Assembly (NCBI GenBank): GCA_035645275.1
Contig: DASQMX010000026.1
Span: forward strand, 310,001 to 374,000
Direction: 5' to 3'
Source of the DNA: Paranoxybacillus sp035645275
GTDB taxonomy: Bacteria > Bacillota > Bacilli > Bacillales > Anoxybacillaceae
DNA length: 64,000 bases
Part shown: piece after piece, positions 36,976 to 45,500 of the stretch
Numbering within the stretch: position 1 is the stretch's first letter
How the letters are laid out: each line of letters begins with the position of its first letter
The notes under the pieces: model-generated
Seen by the model: only the letters and a program-made list of their open reading frames with translations
What the model was told of the DNA's origin: nothing
The model's database searches: none
Program-made: the position numbers and the translations under genes

Positions 36976-37021
36976 GATCATTCTCTCCTCCATTTCTCGT
37001 GGACGGAGAATGAGGGTTTAG
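36976..37021 (-). promoter_or_regulatory. trpE Shine-Dalgarno-sequestering element
   Basis: In the RNA, UCAUUCUC (37013-37006) is complementary to GAGAAUGA (36985-36978) just before the trpE ATG, and UCC (37003-37001) can pair with GGA of the Shine-Dalgarno. The same upstream strand (37001-37021) is also complementary, with small bulges, to 37182-37202 inside the TRAP site. The two pairings exclude each other, the layout of TRAP control of trpE translation in B. subtilis. Confidence 0.75.
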
Positions 37022-37049
37022 AGGTATGAAAGGGGAAATCAATAAACAA

Positions 37050-37148
37050 GAGGCTGTCTCAAAACAAAGGTCAGACCCCGCAATCACAATGGCAAGTATC
37101 TTATAGATTGTGTATTGTGCGCGAGGTCAGCTCCTTGGGACAAGCCTC
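37050..37148. repeat. Palindromic intergenic element, copy 8, inside the trp leader
   Basis: Outer arms GAGGCTGTCTC / GGGACAAGCCTC, inner arms GGTCAGACCCCGC / GCGAGGTCAGC, and inner CACAAT / ATTGTG. It lies between the TRAP-binding triplets and the trpE ribosome-binding site, where B. subtilis has its attenuator. On the minus strand only a weak T-rich stretch (CTTGTTTATT) follows. Confidence 0.8.
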
Positions 37149-37166
37149 GGAAATGTGCAAAACGTC

Positions 37167-37228
37167 CTCTGCTCACCTCAACTAAACTCTCTCATTCTCG
37201 TCTATCCTCAACTCATCTTACTCAACTA
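37167..37228 (-). promoter_or_regulatory. TRAP-binding site of the trp operon (12 triplets)
   Basis: Minus-strand RNA contains twelve (G/U)AG triplets; complement starts on the plus strand are 37167, 37172, 37177, 37182, 37187, 37191, 37197, 37202, 37207, 37212, 37221 and 37226, so spacers are mostly 2 nt. Eleven such triplets bind the 11-subunit TRAP ring when tryptophan is abundant. The mtrB gene for TRAP is in this window at 44116-44340. Confidence 0.9.
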
Positions 37229-37246
37229 ATTATTAATTTAAGTTTA

Positions 37247-37276
37247 ATAATATTATAGTTCATCTTTTCCTGTCAA
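37247..37276 (-). promoter_or_regulatory. Predicted sigma-A promoter of the trp operon
   Basis: A perfect -35 TTGACA (37271-37276) and a -10 TATTAT (37247-37252) are 18 nt apart; an overlapping TAATAT at 15 nt is an alternative. Both lie over the end of aroH. The predicted start is about 10-15 nt before the first TRAP triplet. Confidence 0.75.
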
Positions 37277-37633
37277 TGACAAATCTGGTCGAAGCTGCAT
37301 CGCTTCGCGTAAATAAATGTGGCGTATTTCTTCTTGCTGCTTCGTTGTGTTCACTGTCATCATGACACGAATACAACGCGGCAATGAGTGAGGGACAGGA
37401 ATTTCCCTCATGCACATCACAGGTACGTATGTCCAACCTTCAATATTACGCAGTGCCTTGGCCGGGAACGCTGCCGTCAAATCATCCGTCGCAGAAATAA
37501 GCACAAAAGCAACATCATTTGCTTTGACATCATTTGCTTTTATCATTTCCCACAATAGTTCTTCCGTTGCTTGTGTAATCTCTAATTCCTCGTTACACTT
37601 AACCGTTGTTGCTCCCCTTATTCCTCTGAGCAT
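37253..37633 (-). CDS. aroH: Chorismate mutase, AroH type
   Basis: Trimeric monofunctional chorismate mutase that rearranges chorismate to prephenate. The 126 residues show MLRGIRGATTV with the active-site Arg, LISATDDLTAAFPAKALR and the C-terminal RHIYLREAMQLRPDLSLT. The ATG at 37633 follows AGGGAGG. A tandem 15-bp repeat at 37512-37541 encodes KANDVKANDV without changing the family length. Third gene of aroC-aroB-aroH; the trp promoter lies in its 3' end. Confidence 0.95.
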   Translation of the reverse strand: MLRGIRGATTVKCNEELEITQATEELLWEMIKANDVKANDVAFVLISATDDLTAAFPAKALRNIEGWTYVPVMCMREIPVPHSLPRCIRVMMTVNTTKQQEEIRHIYLREAMQLRPDLSLTGKDEL

Positions 37634-37649
37634 CCTTTCGCCTCCCTTC

Positions 37650-38741
37650 TCATTTCGTTGATTGTAATTGAGAAAATTGTTGAATAAAGGCAAGCAATTG
37701 TTCATCTTCAAATGGTTTTATTTGTACATCACCAATATCTTTTAGTAATACCATACGAACGTTTCCTGCTTTGGCTTTTTTATCGCTCTTCATTTTTTCA
37801 AGAAGACGCGCAGCTTCCAAATGGTTTGGAATCGAAACCGGGAAACCGTAGCGTTCGAACCATGAAACAAATTCGCGATAATGTAATATACTATATTCTT
37901 TCTCACTCAACCAAATCGCAAATAACATCCCTAACGCTACAGCGTCTCCGTGCGTAATCGAACCGTACCCAAGCTCACTTTCAAGCGCATGGCCGAGCGT
38001 ATGGCCGAAGTTTAAATAGGCGCGAATGCCTGTTTCCTTCTCATCTTCACGAACAATGTCCGCTTTAATTTGAATCCCTTTTTTTATACAATATTGCAAT
38101 TTTTCTCCTTGCAAGTCATCGAGGCTGTGTATATGTTCCTTTAGCCAATGATAAAAGTTGGCATCTTTAATGAGCGCATGTTTGATAACTTCGGCAAAGC
38201 CTGAACGCATCTCTTTCTCTGAAAGCGATTTTAGCAAAGAAATGTCATAAATAACGGCTTCAGGTTGATGAAACGCACCAATCATATTTTTGCCGAGCGG
38301 ATGATTAATGGCCACCTTGCCGCCGACAGCACTGTCATGGGCAAGAAGCGTTGTCGGCACTTGGATGTATCGAATGCCGCGCATAAATGTGGCAGCAACA
38401 AATCCAGCTAAGTCTCCCACAACGCCGCCACCGAATGCGATAATCACCGAATCGCGGTCAAGTCCGTATGTAAGCGCAGCACTTTGGCATGCATAATACT
38501 GTTCGAACGACTTTGCTTTTTCTCCGCTTGGTACAGTATGGGTATAGACTTTATATTCATCGCTTAAAATGGAAGCAAGTTTTGATAAATAAAGCTTTTC
38601 TATAGTTTCATCAGTAATGATCAAAATATTCGATATACTTCTCGACAAAGCTTTGAGCTGCTGCGGCAAAAGGTGAAGAGCTCCGTCCCCTAAAACTAAG
38701 GGATAGCGCTTTGATTTCGTTTCAATTGTGAGTTGTTCCAT
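37650..38741 (-). CDS. aroB: 3-dehydroquinate synthase
   Basis: NAD+- and metal-dependent enzyme that converts DAHP to 3-dehydroquinate. The 363 residues contain AFGGGVVGDLAGFVAATFMRG, the metal ligands in GFAEVIKHA and LNFGHTLGHALE, and GDAVALGM. AGGGAG precedes the ATG. It lies 3 bp after aroC and 16 bp before aroH. Confidence 0.96.
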   Translation of the reverse strand: MEQLTIETKSKRYPLVLGDGALHLLPQQLKALSRSISNILIITDETIEKLYLSKLASILSDEYKVYTHTVPSGEKAKSFEQYYACQSAALTYGLDRDSVIIAFGGGVVGDLAGFVAATFMRGIRYIQVPTTLLAHDSAVGGKVAINHPLGKNMIGAFHQPEAVIYDISLLKSLSEKEMRSGFAEVIKHALIKDANFYHWLKEHIHSLDDLQGEKLQYCIKKGIQIKADIVREDEKETGIRAYLNFGHTLGHALESELGYGSITHGDAVALGMLFAIWLSEKEYSILHYREFVSWFERYGFPVSIPNHLEAARLLEKMKSDKKAKAGNVRMVLLKDIGDVQIKPFEDEQLLAFIQQFSQLQSTK

Positions 38742-38744
38742 CTT

Positions 38745-39917
38745 TTAAAACTCCCTTGCATAACGACGCATTTTCTCAACGTTTTCCGCAATGAGGTCCA
38801 TACGGTCTTGACCGAATTGTTCGACAATCGCGGAAGCTATTTCCCACGCTACAACTGCTTCAGCAACGACGCTTGCAGCGGGAACGGCACAGCTGTCTGA
38901 ACGCTCAATGCTCGCGGCAAATGGCTCTTTCGTCTCAATATCAACGCTTTGCAATGGCTTATACAGCGTCGGAATCGGCTTCATCACCCCGCGAACAACA
39001 ATCGGCATTCCCGTTGTCATGCCGCCTTCAAATCCGCCGGAACGGTTCGTGCGTCTTTTAAATCCTTCTTCTTTGCTCCAAATAATCTCATCATGTACTT
39101 CGCTTCCCGGAAGTCTTGCCGCTTCAAAGCCGATACCGAATTCGACACCTTTAAATGCATTAATGCTTACAATCGCTGCGGCAATTTTTGCATCTAATTT
39201 TCGATCGTAATGCACATAGCTACCGACACCGACAGGAACGCCTTCGACAATGACTTCGACAATTCCCCCAATCGAATCACCGTTTTTCTTCGCTTCATCG
39301 ATCGCTTCGATCATTTTCGCTTCTGCCTCTTTGTCAAAACAGCGGACTGGGGATTGTTCTGTCACTTGCTGCAGCTCTTCAAGCGAGGAAAATGATAAGT
39401 TTTTCGCCTTCACCCCGCCGATTTCAAGAACATGACCAGCTACCTTAATTCCAAGTTGAGCTAAAATTTGTTTTGCAACAGCACCAGCGGCGACGCGCAC
39501 TGTCGTCTCCCGCGCTGAGGAGCGTTCCAACACATTGCGCATATCGCGATGTCCGTATTTAATCGCCCCGTTTAAATCGGCATGGCCGGGACGCGGACGG
39601 CTCACTTTCCGCTTTACTTCTTCCTCTGCACCTTCTTCGAGCGGTTCAATTCCCATAATGTTCGTCCAATGTTTCCAGTCGCGATTTTCAACGACAAGTG
39701 TAATCGGCGAACCTAACGTTTTTCCATGACGCACACCGCTTAAAATTTTAACCTCATCTTTTTCAATTTGCATTCTTCGGCCGCGTCCATATCCTTTTTG
39801 CCTGCGGGCAAGTTCGACATTGATATGCTCAGCAACAAGCGGCAACCCTGCAGGCACCCCTTCCAAAATAGTCGTTAGCTGCGGACCGTGCGACTCTCCT
39901 GCTGTCAAATATCTCAT
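38745..39917 (-). CDS. aroC: Chorismate synthase
   Basis: FMN-dependent elimination that makes chorismate, the branch point for tryptophan, tyrosine, phenylalanine, folate and menaquinone. The 390 residues show the N-terminal signature GESHGPQLT, the ARRQKGYGRGRRM segment and the Arg/His-rich RPGHADLNGAIKYGHRDMRN. The ATG at 39917, after GGGAGAG, matches the family length. Named aroF in B. subtilis. First gene of the aromatic supraoperon after cheR. Confidence 0.96.
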   Translation of the reverse strand: MRYLTAGESHGPQLTTILEGVPAGLPLVAEHINVELARRQKGYGRGRRMQIEKDEVKILSGVRHGKTLGSPITLVVENRDWKHWTNIMGIEPLEEGAEEEVKRKVSRPRPGHADLNGAIKYGHRDMRNVLERSSARETTVRVAAGAVAKQILAQLGIKVAGHVLEIGGVKAKNLSFSSLEELQQVTEQSPVRCFDKEAEAKMIEAIDEAKKNGDSIGGIVEVIVEGVPVGVGSYVHYDRKLDAKIAAAIVSINAFKGVEFGIGFEAARLPGSEVHDEIIWSKEEGFKRRTNRSGGFEGGMTTGMPIVVRGVMKPIPTLYKPLQSVDIETKEPFAASIERSDSCAVPAASVVAEAVVAWEIASAIVEQFGQDRMDLIAENVEKMRRYAREF

Positions 39918-39994
39918 CACATTCTCTCCCTTCATCTCTTTAAAGCGGTTATGTAACAATATAACATAAATTTGCTGTTTTGGAACCCCTATGA

Positions 39995-40026
39995 TAAAAA
40001 AGAATTCATCTTTTCGATGAACTCTT
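39995..40026 (-). terminator. Terminator of cheR
   Basis: On the minus strand AGAGTTCATC, loop GAAAA, GATGAATTCT then TTTTT. It lies between cheR and aroC, so aroC probably has its own promoter or receives partial readthrough. Confidence 0.75.
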
Positions 40027-40032
40027 TTGCCA

Positions 40033-40806
40033 TTACTGAACTTTCCGGTAAAAGAACGTATCTTCTGTTTCAAACCCGTATAAACCCGGATTAAAAATTT
40101 GTTCAGTACTCCCTACAAAAAAGATGCCGCCCGGTTTTAGGGCTTTATTAAATTTATGGTAAAGAGCGTGTTTCGCTTCTTCGGTAAAATAAATTAACAC
40201 ATTCCGACACACAATTAAATCGTAATTCGCATCAAATGGATCTGCAAGCAAGTTATGCTTTTTAAAGGTAACGGTCTTCTTTATATCTTCGCTAATTTTA
40301 TAATGCAATCCCTCTTTTGTAAAAAATCTCCTCTTAATCTCTTCCGGAACTTCCTGCAAAGAGCGCTCTGGATAAACGCCGATTTTCGCGCGGGAAATAA
40401 CGTTTTCATCAATATCTGTTGCCAACACAGAAACTTGGGAAAGCGGCATAAACTTCGACAAAATGATTGCTAACGTATATGGCTCTTCTCCGGTGGAACA
40501 CGCTGCGCTCCATACTTTCAACCGCTTATTATGCGCCAAAAGCTTCGGCAAGATCTTTTTCTCAAGTACTTCCCACCGTTTGGCGTTACGGTAAAATTCC
40601 GAGACATTAATCGTCATACGATCAAGAAATTCATGAAATAATTTTTCGTCGGCTTCCATCGCTTTAAAAAATTCATGAAAGTTTTTAAATCCTCTTTTTT
40701 CATATAACGAAGTAAGCCGCCGTTTCATTTGCGCCTCTTTATACTGCGCCAAATCAATGCCCGTTTTCTTTTTGACGTTCGCAATAAACTGTTGATAATC
40801 GTTCAT
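40033..40806 (-). CDS. cheR: Chemotaxis protein methyltransferase CheR
   Basis: Methylates glutamates of chemoreceptors using S-adenosylmethionine. The 257 residues have an N-terminal helical domain (about 1-75) and a methyltransferase domain with VWSAACSTGEEPYTLA (SAM binding), LATDIDENVI and LIVCRNVLIYF. It sits between ndk and aroC, as in B. subtilis, far from the main chemotaxis operon. Confidence 0.95.
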   Translation of the reverse strand: MNDYQQFIANVKKKTGIDLAQYKEAQMKRRLTSLYEKRGFKNFHEFFKAMEADEKLFHEFLDRMTINVSEFYRNAKRWEVLEKKILPKLLAHNKRLKVWSAACSTGEEPYTLAIILSKFMPLSQVSVLATDIDENVISRAKIGVYPERSLQEVPEEIKRRFFTKEGLHYKISEDIKKTVTFKKHNLLADPFDANYDLIVCRNVLIYFTEEAKHALYHKFNKALKPGGIFFVGSTEQIFNPGLYGFETEDTFFYRKVQ

Positions 40807-40904
40807 ACAGCGTGCTTCTCCTCTTCATCCTAGTCTGATTGCTTGAATATCTCTTTAACTATTAGTATAGCGTAAAATAAAATGGAAAAAATAGATAATT
40901 TTAT

Positions 40905-40947
40905 AAAAATATAAAGGCGACTGGCTCGTAACTTGAGCCAATCGCCT
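40905..40947 (-). terminator. Terminator of ndk
   Basis: On the minus strand GGCGATTGGCTC, 7-nt loop, GAGCCAGTCGCC then TTTATATTTTT. It lies 17 bp after the ndk stop codon. Confidence 0.88.
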
Positions 40948-40963
40948 CACCTTTATATTATTA

Positions 40964-41413
40964 TTAATAAATCCACTCATTCATTAATTTTGGATAACCA
41001 ACAAGCTCTTCTTCTTTGAAGAATAAATTAATTTCACGTTCTGCGCTAGCTGGTGAATCAGAGCCATGAATAACGTTTTTACCAACCGTTAAACCAAAAT
41101 CGCCGCGAATGGTTCCAGGCGTTGCTTCTTGCGGATTTGTTTTCCCCATCATTTGACGGGCTGTCGCGATCACATTTTCACCTTCCCAAACCATTGCAAA
41201 TACTGGGCCGGATGTGATGAAATCAACTAGTTCACCGAAGAATGGACGCTCTTTATGCTCTGCATAGTGCTGTTCTGCTAATTCTTTAGACACTTGCATT
41301 AATTTAGCGCCGACAAGTTGAAATCCTTTTTTCTCAAAGCGCGCTACAATTTCACCGATTAAATTACGTTGAACCCCGTCAGGTTTGACCATTAAAAATG
41401 TTCTTTCCATCAT
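40964..41413 (-). CDS. ndk: Nucleoside diphosphate kinase
   Basis: Balances NTP and dNTP pools by ping-pong phosphate transfer. The 149 residues contain KPDGVQRNLIGEI at the N-terminus and the phospho-accepting histidine in NVIHGSDSPASAEREI. GGTGGAG lies before the tandem ATG ATG. Set between hepT and cheR, with its own terminator. Confidence 0.97.
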   Translation of the reverse strand: MMERTFLMVKPDGVQRNLIGEIVARFEKKGFQLVGAKLMQVSKELAEQHYAEHKERPFFGELVDFITSGPVFAMVWEGENVIATARQMMGKTNPQEATPGTIRGDFGLTVGKNVIHGSDSPASAEREINLFFKEEELVGYPKLMNEWIY

Positions 41414-41515
41414 GTATTCTCCACCCCTACTTTGTTATGTATCAGGAAATACAGGATCCCCATAGAAATAGTATCATTGTTTAGATAAGTTAGCAATATG
41501 TTCCATGAAAACGTT

Positions 41516-42478
41516 TTAAAATTTTCGTTTTCCAATGTATTTCGCGATATTATAAAAAGTATTGCGCGCCTTATTTTTCGGCAGCTTCTCTAAAATAGCA
41601 AGCGCTTTTTGCAAATAGCGATCGCTGACAGCATATGACTTTTCAATGGCTCCGGTTTGTTTAATAAGCGAAATGATTTCTTTCATCTCATCCGGTGATG
41701 TTTCAGGAGTAACTTGTGTAATCTTCGCTTTTACTTTTTCATCTTCCATCGCAAAAAAGACAGGCAAAGTAATATTTCCTTGCAGCAAATCGCTGCCTGC
41801 TGGTTTGCCAAGCTGCTCTTCGGTGCCGATAAAATCAAGAATATCATCCGTAATTTGAAACGACATTCCAACATAATAGCCAAACAAGTAAAGGCGCTCA
41901 TGAACCTCTTTAGGTGCCTCAGCAGCCAGCGCGCCAAGCTGACAGCTGACCGCAATTAATAATGCCGTTTTTCGCTTGATTCTCCGCAAATAGCAACGCA
42001 AATTTTGATCGAAGCGATACTTGTCGCTAATTTGCTCAATTTCCCCGCGGCATACCTCGACAAGCGTATGCGCTAAAATTTGGTGAATCAGCGGCTGATT
42101 GAACTGTGTCATTAGTTCAAGCGAACGGGCAAAAATATAATCGCCTGTATACATGGCAAAGCGGTTGCTCCACTTCGCCTTAATCGTTTCCTTCCCGCGC
42201 CGCAGTTCGGCATCATCAATGACATCATCATGCACAAGCGAAGACATGTGAATGAGTTCTAACGCGACAGCGATATGTTTCATCCGTTCAATGTTATAGT
42301 TTCCAAACTTTCCAGCTAATAGCACAAATACAGGCCGGATTCGCTTGCCGCCTGCCTGCAGCAAATGAAGAGAGGCTTCGCTAAGCAGCCGATAATCGGA
42401 CTGAATCGCTGTTTCCAGCTCTTTTTCAACGATGTTTAAATCTGTATTCAAGAACGAATACATCGCTTTTAATTTCAT
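41516..42478 (-). CDS. hepT: Heptaprenyl diphosphate synthase component II
   Basis: Catalytic large subunit that, with HepS, extends farnesyl diphosphate to the C35 chain of menaquinone-7. The 320 residues have the first aspartate-rich motif DDVIDDAELRRG and the second QITDDILDF. The ATG at 42478, 6 nt after AAGGTG, starts MKLKAMYSFL, as I recall for the G. stearothermophilus subunit. Third gene of hepS-menG-hepT. Confidence 0.95.
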   Translation of the reverse strand: MKLKAMYSFLNTDLNIVEKELETAIQSDYRLLSEASLHLLQAGGKRIRPVFVLLAGKFGNYNIERMKHIAVALELIHMSSLVHDDVIDDAELRRGKETIKAKWSNRFAMYTGDYIFARSLELMTQFNQPLIHQILAHTLVEVCRGEIEQISDKYRFDQNLRCYLRRIKRKTALLIAVSCQLGALAAEAPKEVHERLYLFGYYVGMSFQITDDILDFIGTEEQLGKPAGSDLLQGNITLPVFFAMEDEKVKAKITQVTPETSPDEMKEIISLIKQTGAIEKSYAVSDRYLQKALAILEKLPKNKARNTFYNIAKYIGKRKF

Positions 42479-42488
42479 ATTTGTCACC

Positions 42489-43199
42489 TTAATCTCGCGG
42501 TTTGTATCCTAAATGCATCGCCGCCACGCCAAACGTGTATGGCTTTACTTCTATGTTGACAAAGCCGGCATCGCGGAACATTTGCGCAAGTTCGTCCATT
42601 CCCGGAAAGTCGCGTGCCGATTCTTGCAGCCATGAATATTCTTCATAACTTTTGGCGAATATTTTTCCAAAAAGCGGCATGATAAAGCGGAAATAAAAGT
42701 AATAGAGCTGCCTAAACCCAATCAATGTTGGTTGTGATGTTTCCAAACAAACAACTTTTCCACCCGGTTTCACGACGCGATGCATTTCTTTTAATACAGT
42801 CATATAGTCAGGTACATTTCTTAAGCCAAATCCAATCGTAACGTAATCAAACGTATTGTCAGGAAACGGCAACTCCATCGCATTTCCATGAATGAGCGTT
42901 ACATTTTGTAAAGCGCGCTCCTTTACTTTTTGCTCGCCCACTTTCAACATATTTTGGCTAAAATCAAGTCCGTATACTTCACCGGTTGGACCGACCGCTT
43001 CGGCCAAAGCAATCGTCCAGTCAGCCGTTCCGCAGCAAACATCGAGCGCCTTTGTTCCTTTTTGTACATTCATTCGCTTCATCGTATCTTTTCGCCATGC
43101 TAAATGCCGCTTGAAGCTAATGACTGAATTCATTTTATCGTAATTGTTATAAATTTTTTCAAACACATGATGAACTCGTTCTTCTTTTGATTGATGCAT
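42489..43199 (-). CDS. menG: Demethylmenaquinone methyltransferase
   Basis: SAM-dependent methyltransferase (UbiE/MenG family) for the final step of menaquinone synthesis. The 236 residues show LDVCCGTADWTIALAEA (motif I), LDFSQNMLKVG and FGLRNVPDYMTVLKEMHRVVKPGG. It lies between the two prenyl-synthase subunit genes with gaps of 4-10 bp, so chain making and quinone maturation are co-expressed. Confidence 0.95.
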   Translation of the reverse strand: MHQSKEERVHHVFEKIYNNYDKMNSVISFKRHLAWRKDTMKRMNVQKGTKALDVCCGTADWTIALAEAVGPTGEVYGLDFSQNMLKVGEQKVKERALQNVTLIHGNAMELPFPDNTFDYVTIGFGLRNVPDYMTVLKEMHRVVKPGGKVVCLETSQPTLIGFRQLYYFYFRFIMPLFGKIFAKSYEEYSWLQESARDFPGMDELAQMFRDAGFVNIEVKPYTFGVAAMHLGYKPRD

Positions 43200-43203
43200 A
43201 CAT

Positions 43204-44013
43204 CTACCCTTCTTCCACCGTCTTTTTCGCCATCATTGAGTAATCGCCAATTAACTCTGATAGTCTCGCCTTAAGCAGCTCGTTGACTTCTAATTTCAGC
43301 TTGAGAATTTCTTCTTTGCAATGGTTAATGTAACGATCGCAAATATGAAACAAATAGTTTTTTTGTTCCTTTGTCATTTCTTTGTTTTTCGAAAATAAAA
43401 TCACAGCCATTTGTTCAAAAATAAGCGAATGTCCTGTTTTTAAATACGCGTCTTTTTCTTTGTTCAACCGCTTCAACAAAAGATAATAGTAAGGCAATTT
43501 AGACGATGTATGCGAACCGTAATATTCACCTATTTTACATATTAAGGAAGATTCAATAATGGCGGTACTATGAAATAGAGCCTCAATCCGTTCAATATCT
43601 TTTTGATAAAGGCGAATTTTATGCTCATTTATTTCTTTAATAGCTTCAGCAAATAAGCCAATAAGTTGAATATGATTCGTTTTTGCTAAATAATTGTAAT
43701 ATAAACTGCTATATAAATCTCCAGCTAATACAGTTAATTGCCTTTCCTTTAGCGGGTCATTCGTTTTATCCGGCAAAGAGTTTGTCACTTCATCATGGGT
43801 ATCAAGGGCGATTTGCACAAGCATCATCGGAACGATATGATGTTGAATTTCCTCTTCTGAAAGGTTGGCATCTTCCAATACTGCAAGCGACAATAAAATC
43901 CGATCTTCATCAATTTGTCTTGTTGATATGTGCTGGATTAAATATGGATGATGAAGAAATTCTTGAATTTGTTCCTTTAACGTCAACACTGTCTGTACAA
44001 CCGTTTTCAACAT
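43204..44013 (-). CDS. hepS: Heptaprenyl diphosphate synthase component I
   Basis: Small, non-catalytic subunit that sets chain length when bound to HepT. About 269 residues, helical, without aspartate-rich motifs; recognised by the HepS/GerCA family pattern (LKEQIQEFLHHPYL and VLAGDLYSSLYYNYLA) and by the operon. The ATG at 44013 follows AAGGG; the upstream extension has no site. Confidence 0.9.
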   Translation of the reverse strand: MLKTVVQTVLTLKEQIQEFLHHPYLIQHISTRQIDEDRILLSLAVLEDANLSEEEIQHHIVPMMLVQIALDTHDEVTNSLPDKTNDPLKERQLTVLAGDLYSSLYYNYLAKTNHIQLIGLFAEAIKEINEHKIRLYQKDIERIEALFHSTAIIESSLICKIGEYYGSHTSSKLPYYYLLLKRLNKEKDAYLKTGHSLIFEQMAVILFSKNKEMTKEQKNYLFHICDRYINHCKEEILKLKLEVNELLKARLSELIGDYSMMAKKTVEEG

Positions 44014-44115
44014 AATCACCCTTGCTTCCCAAAAAATAACGTTATTAAAACATGACAAATTTAATTATAACATAACTTGTTCATAACTGACGTGATTTTG
44101 TGGTAAAATCCCTCG

Positions 44116-44340
44116 TTACTTTTTAGAATCGGAAGTAATTTCCCCGTGGCCGGTTTGGATCACCGCTTTTCCACGTACTTTAATCGCAGACGTATGCTCT
44201 GTAAATTGGGCGATTAACACTTCCCCTTTATCTAATTTTTCCGAATGGTGAAAGCGTGTATCAGCTCCTCTTGTTAAACCAATGACATTTACACCATCTT
44301 CTAACGCTTTAATGACAATATAATCGTTTTGTTGATGCAT
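44116..44340 (-). CDS. mtrB: trp RNA-binding attenuation protein (TRAP)
   Basis: A 74-residue subunit of the 11-mer ring that binds tryptophan between subunits and wraps RNA with (G/U)AG triplets. RNA-contacting lysines and arginine are expected in KALEDGVNVIGLTRG and AIKVRGKAVIQTGHGEITS. GGGGAGGAAG precedes the ATG. It follows folE, as in B. subtilis mtrAB. Its target is the trp leader at 37167-37228; no anti-TRAP gene is seen in the window. Confidence 0.97.
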   Translation of the reverse strand: MHQQNDYIVIKALEDGVNVIGLTRGADTRFHHSEKLDKGEVLIAQFTEHTSAIKVRGKAVIQTGHGEITSDSKK

Positions 44341-44419
44341 TCTTACATCTTCCTCCCCTCAACGTAATGAGATATCTTCTTTAACTATTGCGCAACAAGA
44401 CATAACTGTCAATTTTTTA

Positions 44420-44983
44420 TCATTTAATTAACGATAAAACTTCCGCACGAGCAGCCTGGTCTGTTACAAACACTCCCCTTACTGCGGAAGTAACAGTTTT
44501 TGCACCTGGCTTCTTCACACCGCGCATTGTCATACACATATGCTCTGCTTCCACAACGACCATGACTCCATGCGGATTAAGCGTTTCAACAATCGAGTCA
44601 GCAATGGTAGAAGTAATGCGTTCTTGAAGTTGCGGACGGCGCGCTACTGCTTCAACTGCACGCGCTAATTTGCTTAAGCCCGTTACTTTTCCGCCGCGTG
44701 GAATATAGGCGACATGAGCATGGCCAAAAAATGGAACTAAATGATGTTCACACATCGAATAAAAAGGTATGTCTTTTACAAGTACAAGCTCTTCATGGTC
44801 CTCGCCAAACACCGTTTGAAAATGTTTGCGCGGATCTTCATTCAACCCTGAAAACACTTCGGCATACATTTTAGCGACCCGCTTCGGCGTATCACGCAAT
44901 CCTTCACGATTTGGATCTTCACCGATGGCCTCTAATATTAAGCGAACGGCATGTTCAATTTGTTCATAGTTGATATTTCCCAT
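44420..44983 (-). CDS. folE: GTP cyclohydrolase I
   Basis: First enzyme of folate synthesis, converting GTP to dihydroneopterin triphosphate. The 187 residues hold the zinc ligands in SMCEHHLVPFFGHAHVAYIP and MCMTMRGVKKPG, with RRPQLQERIT. The ATG at 44983 lies 5 nt after AGGAGG, which fits better than an upstream TTG. Named mtrA in the B. subtilis mtrAB operon. Confidence 0.96.
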   Translation of the reverse strand: MGNINYEQIEHAVRLILEAIGEDPNREGLRDTPKRVAKMYAEVFSGLNEDPRKHFQTVFGEDHEELVLVKDIPFYSMCEHHLVPFFGHAHVAYIPRGGKVTGLSKLARAVEAVARRPQLQERITSTIADSIVETLNPHGVMVVVEAEHMCMTMRGVKKPGAKTVTSAVRGVFVTDQAARAEVLSLIK

Positions 44984-45048
44984 GATTTCCTCCTGCTTCA
45001 AGTATGCTAAATGTAATCAGATTCTAGCATACATCTCTCTCTAAAAGC

Positions 45049-45088
45049 AAAAAAAGAAGGGTAAGCACGATGGCTAACCCTTCTTTGA
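45049..45088 (-). terminator. Terminator of hbs
   Basis: On the minus strand AAGAAGGGTTAGC, 5-nt loop, GCTTACCCTTCTT then TTTTTT. It lies 40 bp past the hbs stop and upstream of folE. Confidence 0.92.
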
Positions 45089-45129
45089 AAGCTCTTTTTC
45101 TGTTTAAAATGAGTCAAATCTATGTAACA

Positions 45130-45402
45130 TTACTTAACAGCGTCTTTAAGAGCTTTCCCTGGTTTAAATGCAGGAACTTTGCTTGCAGGGATTTCCATTT
45201 CCTCACCTGTTTGTGGGTTGCGTCCTTTACGTGCTGCACGCTCACGTACTTCAAAGTTCCCGAAACCGATTAATTGAACTTTATCGCCATTTTTAAGAGC
45301 TTCCGTAATAGATTCGAAAACAGCATCAACTGCTTTTGTTGCATCTTTCTTAGAAAGACCGCTAGCTTCTGCAACTGAATTGATTAAATCTGTCTTGTTC
45401 AT
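45130..45402 (-). CDS. hbs: DNA-binding protein HU
   Basis: Abundant nucleoid protein that bends DNA as a dimer. The 90 residues include the signature GFGNFEVRERAARKGRNPQ with the intercalating proline of RNPQTGEE. Close to the G. stearothermophilus HU sequence as I remember it. The ATG at 45402, 6 nt after GGAGGTG, gives the canonical MNKTDLIN start. Confidence 0.97.
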   Translation of the reverse strand: MNKTDLINSVAEASGLSKKDATKAVDAVFESITEALKNGDKVQLIGFGNFEVRERAARKGRNPQTGEEMEIPASKVPAFKPGKALKDAVK

Positions 45403-45500
45403 GCCATTCACCTCCTCCCAAAGATGTTAAAATTTTATAAAAAATTACTTACTTTCATTTCTTCACACATTTGCGTTTTTCTATACATGTGACACGCCTA

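Noticed and set aside
39918..40073. N-terminal extension of chorismate synthase
   Set aside because: It would run into cheR, has no similarity to the family, and the ATG at 39917 has a good ribosome-binding site and gives the usual length.
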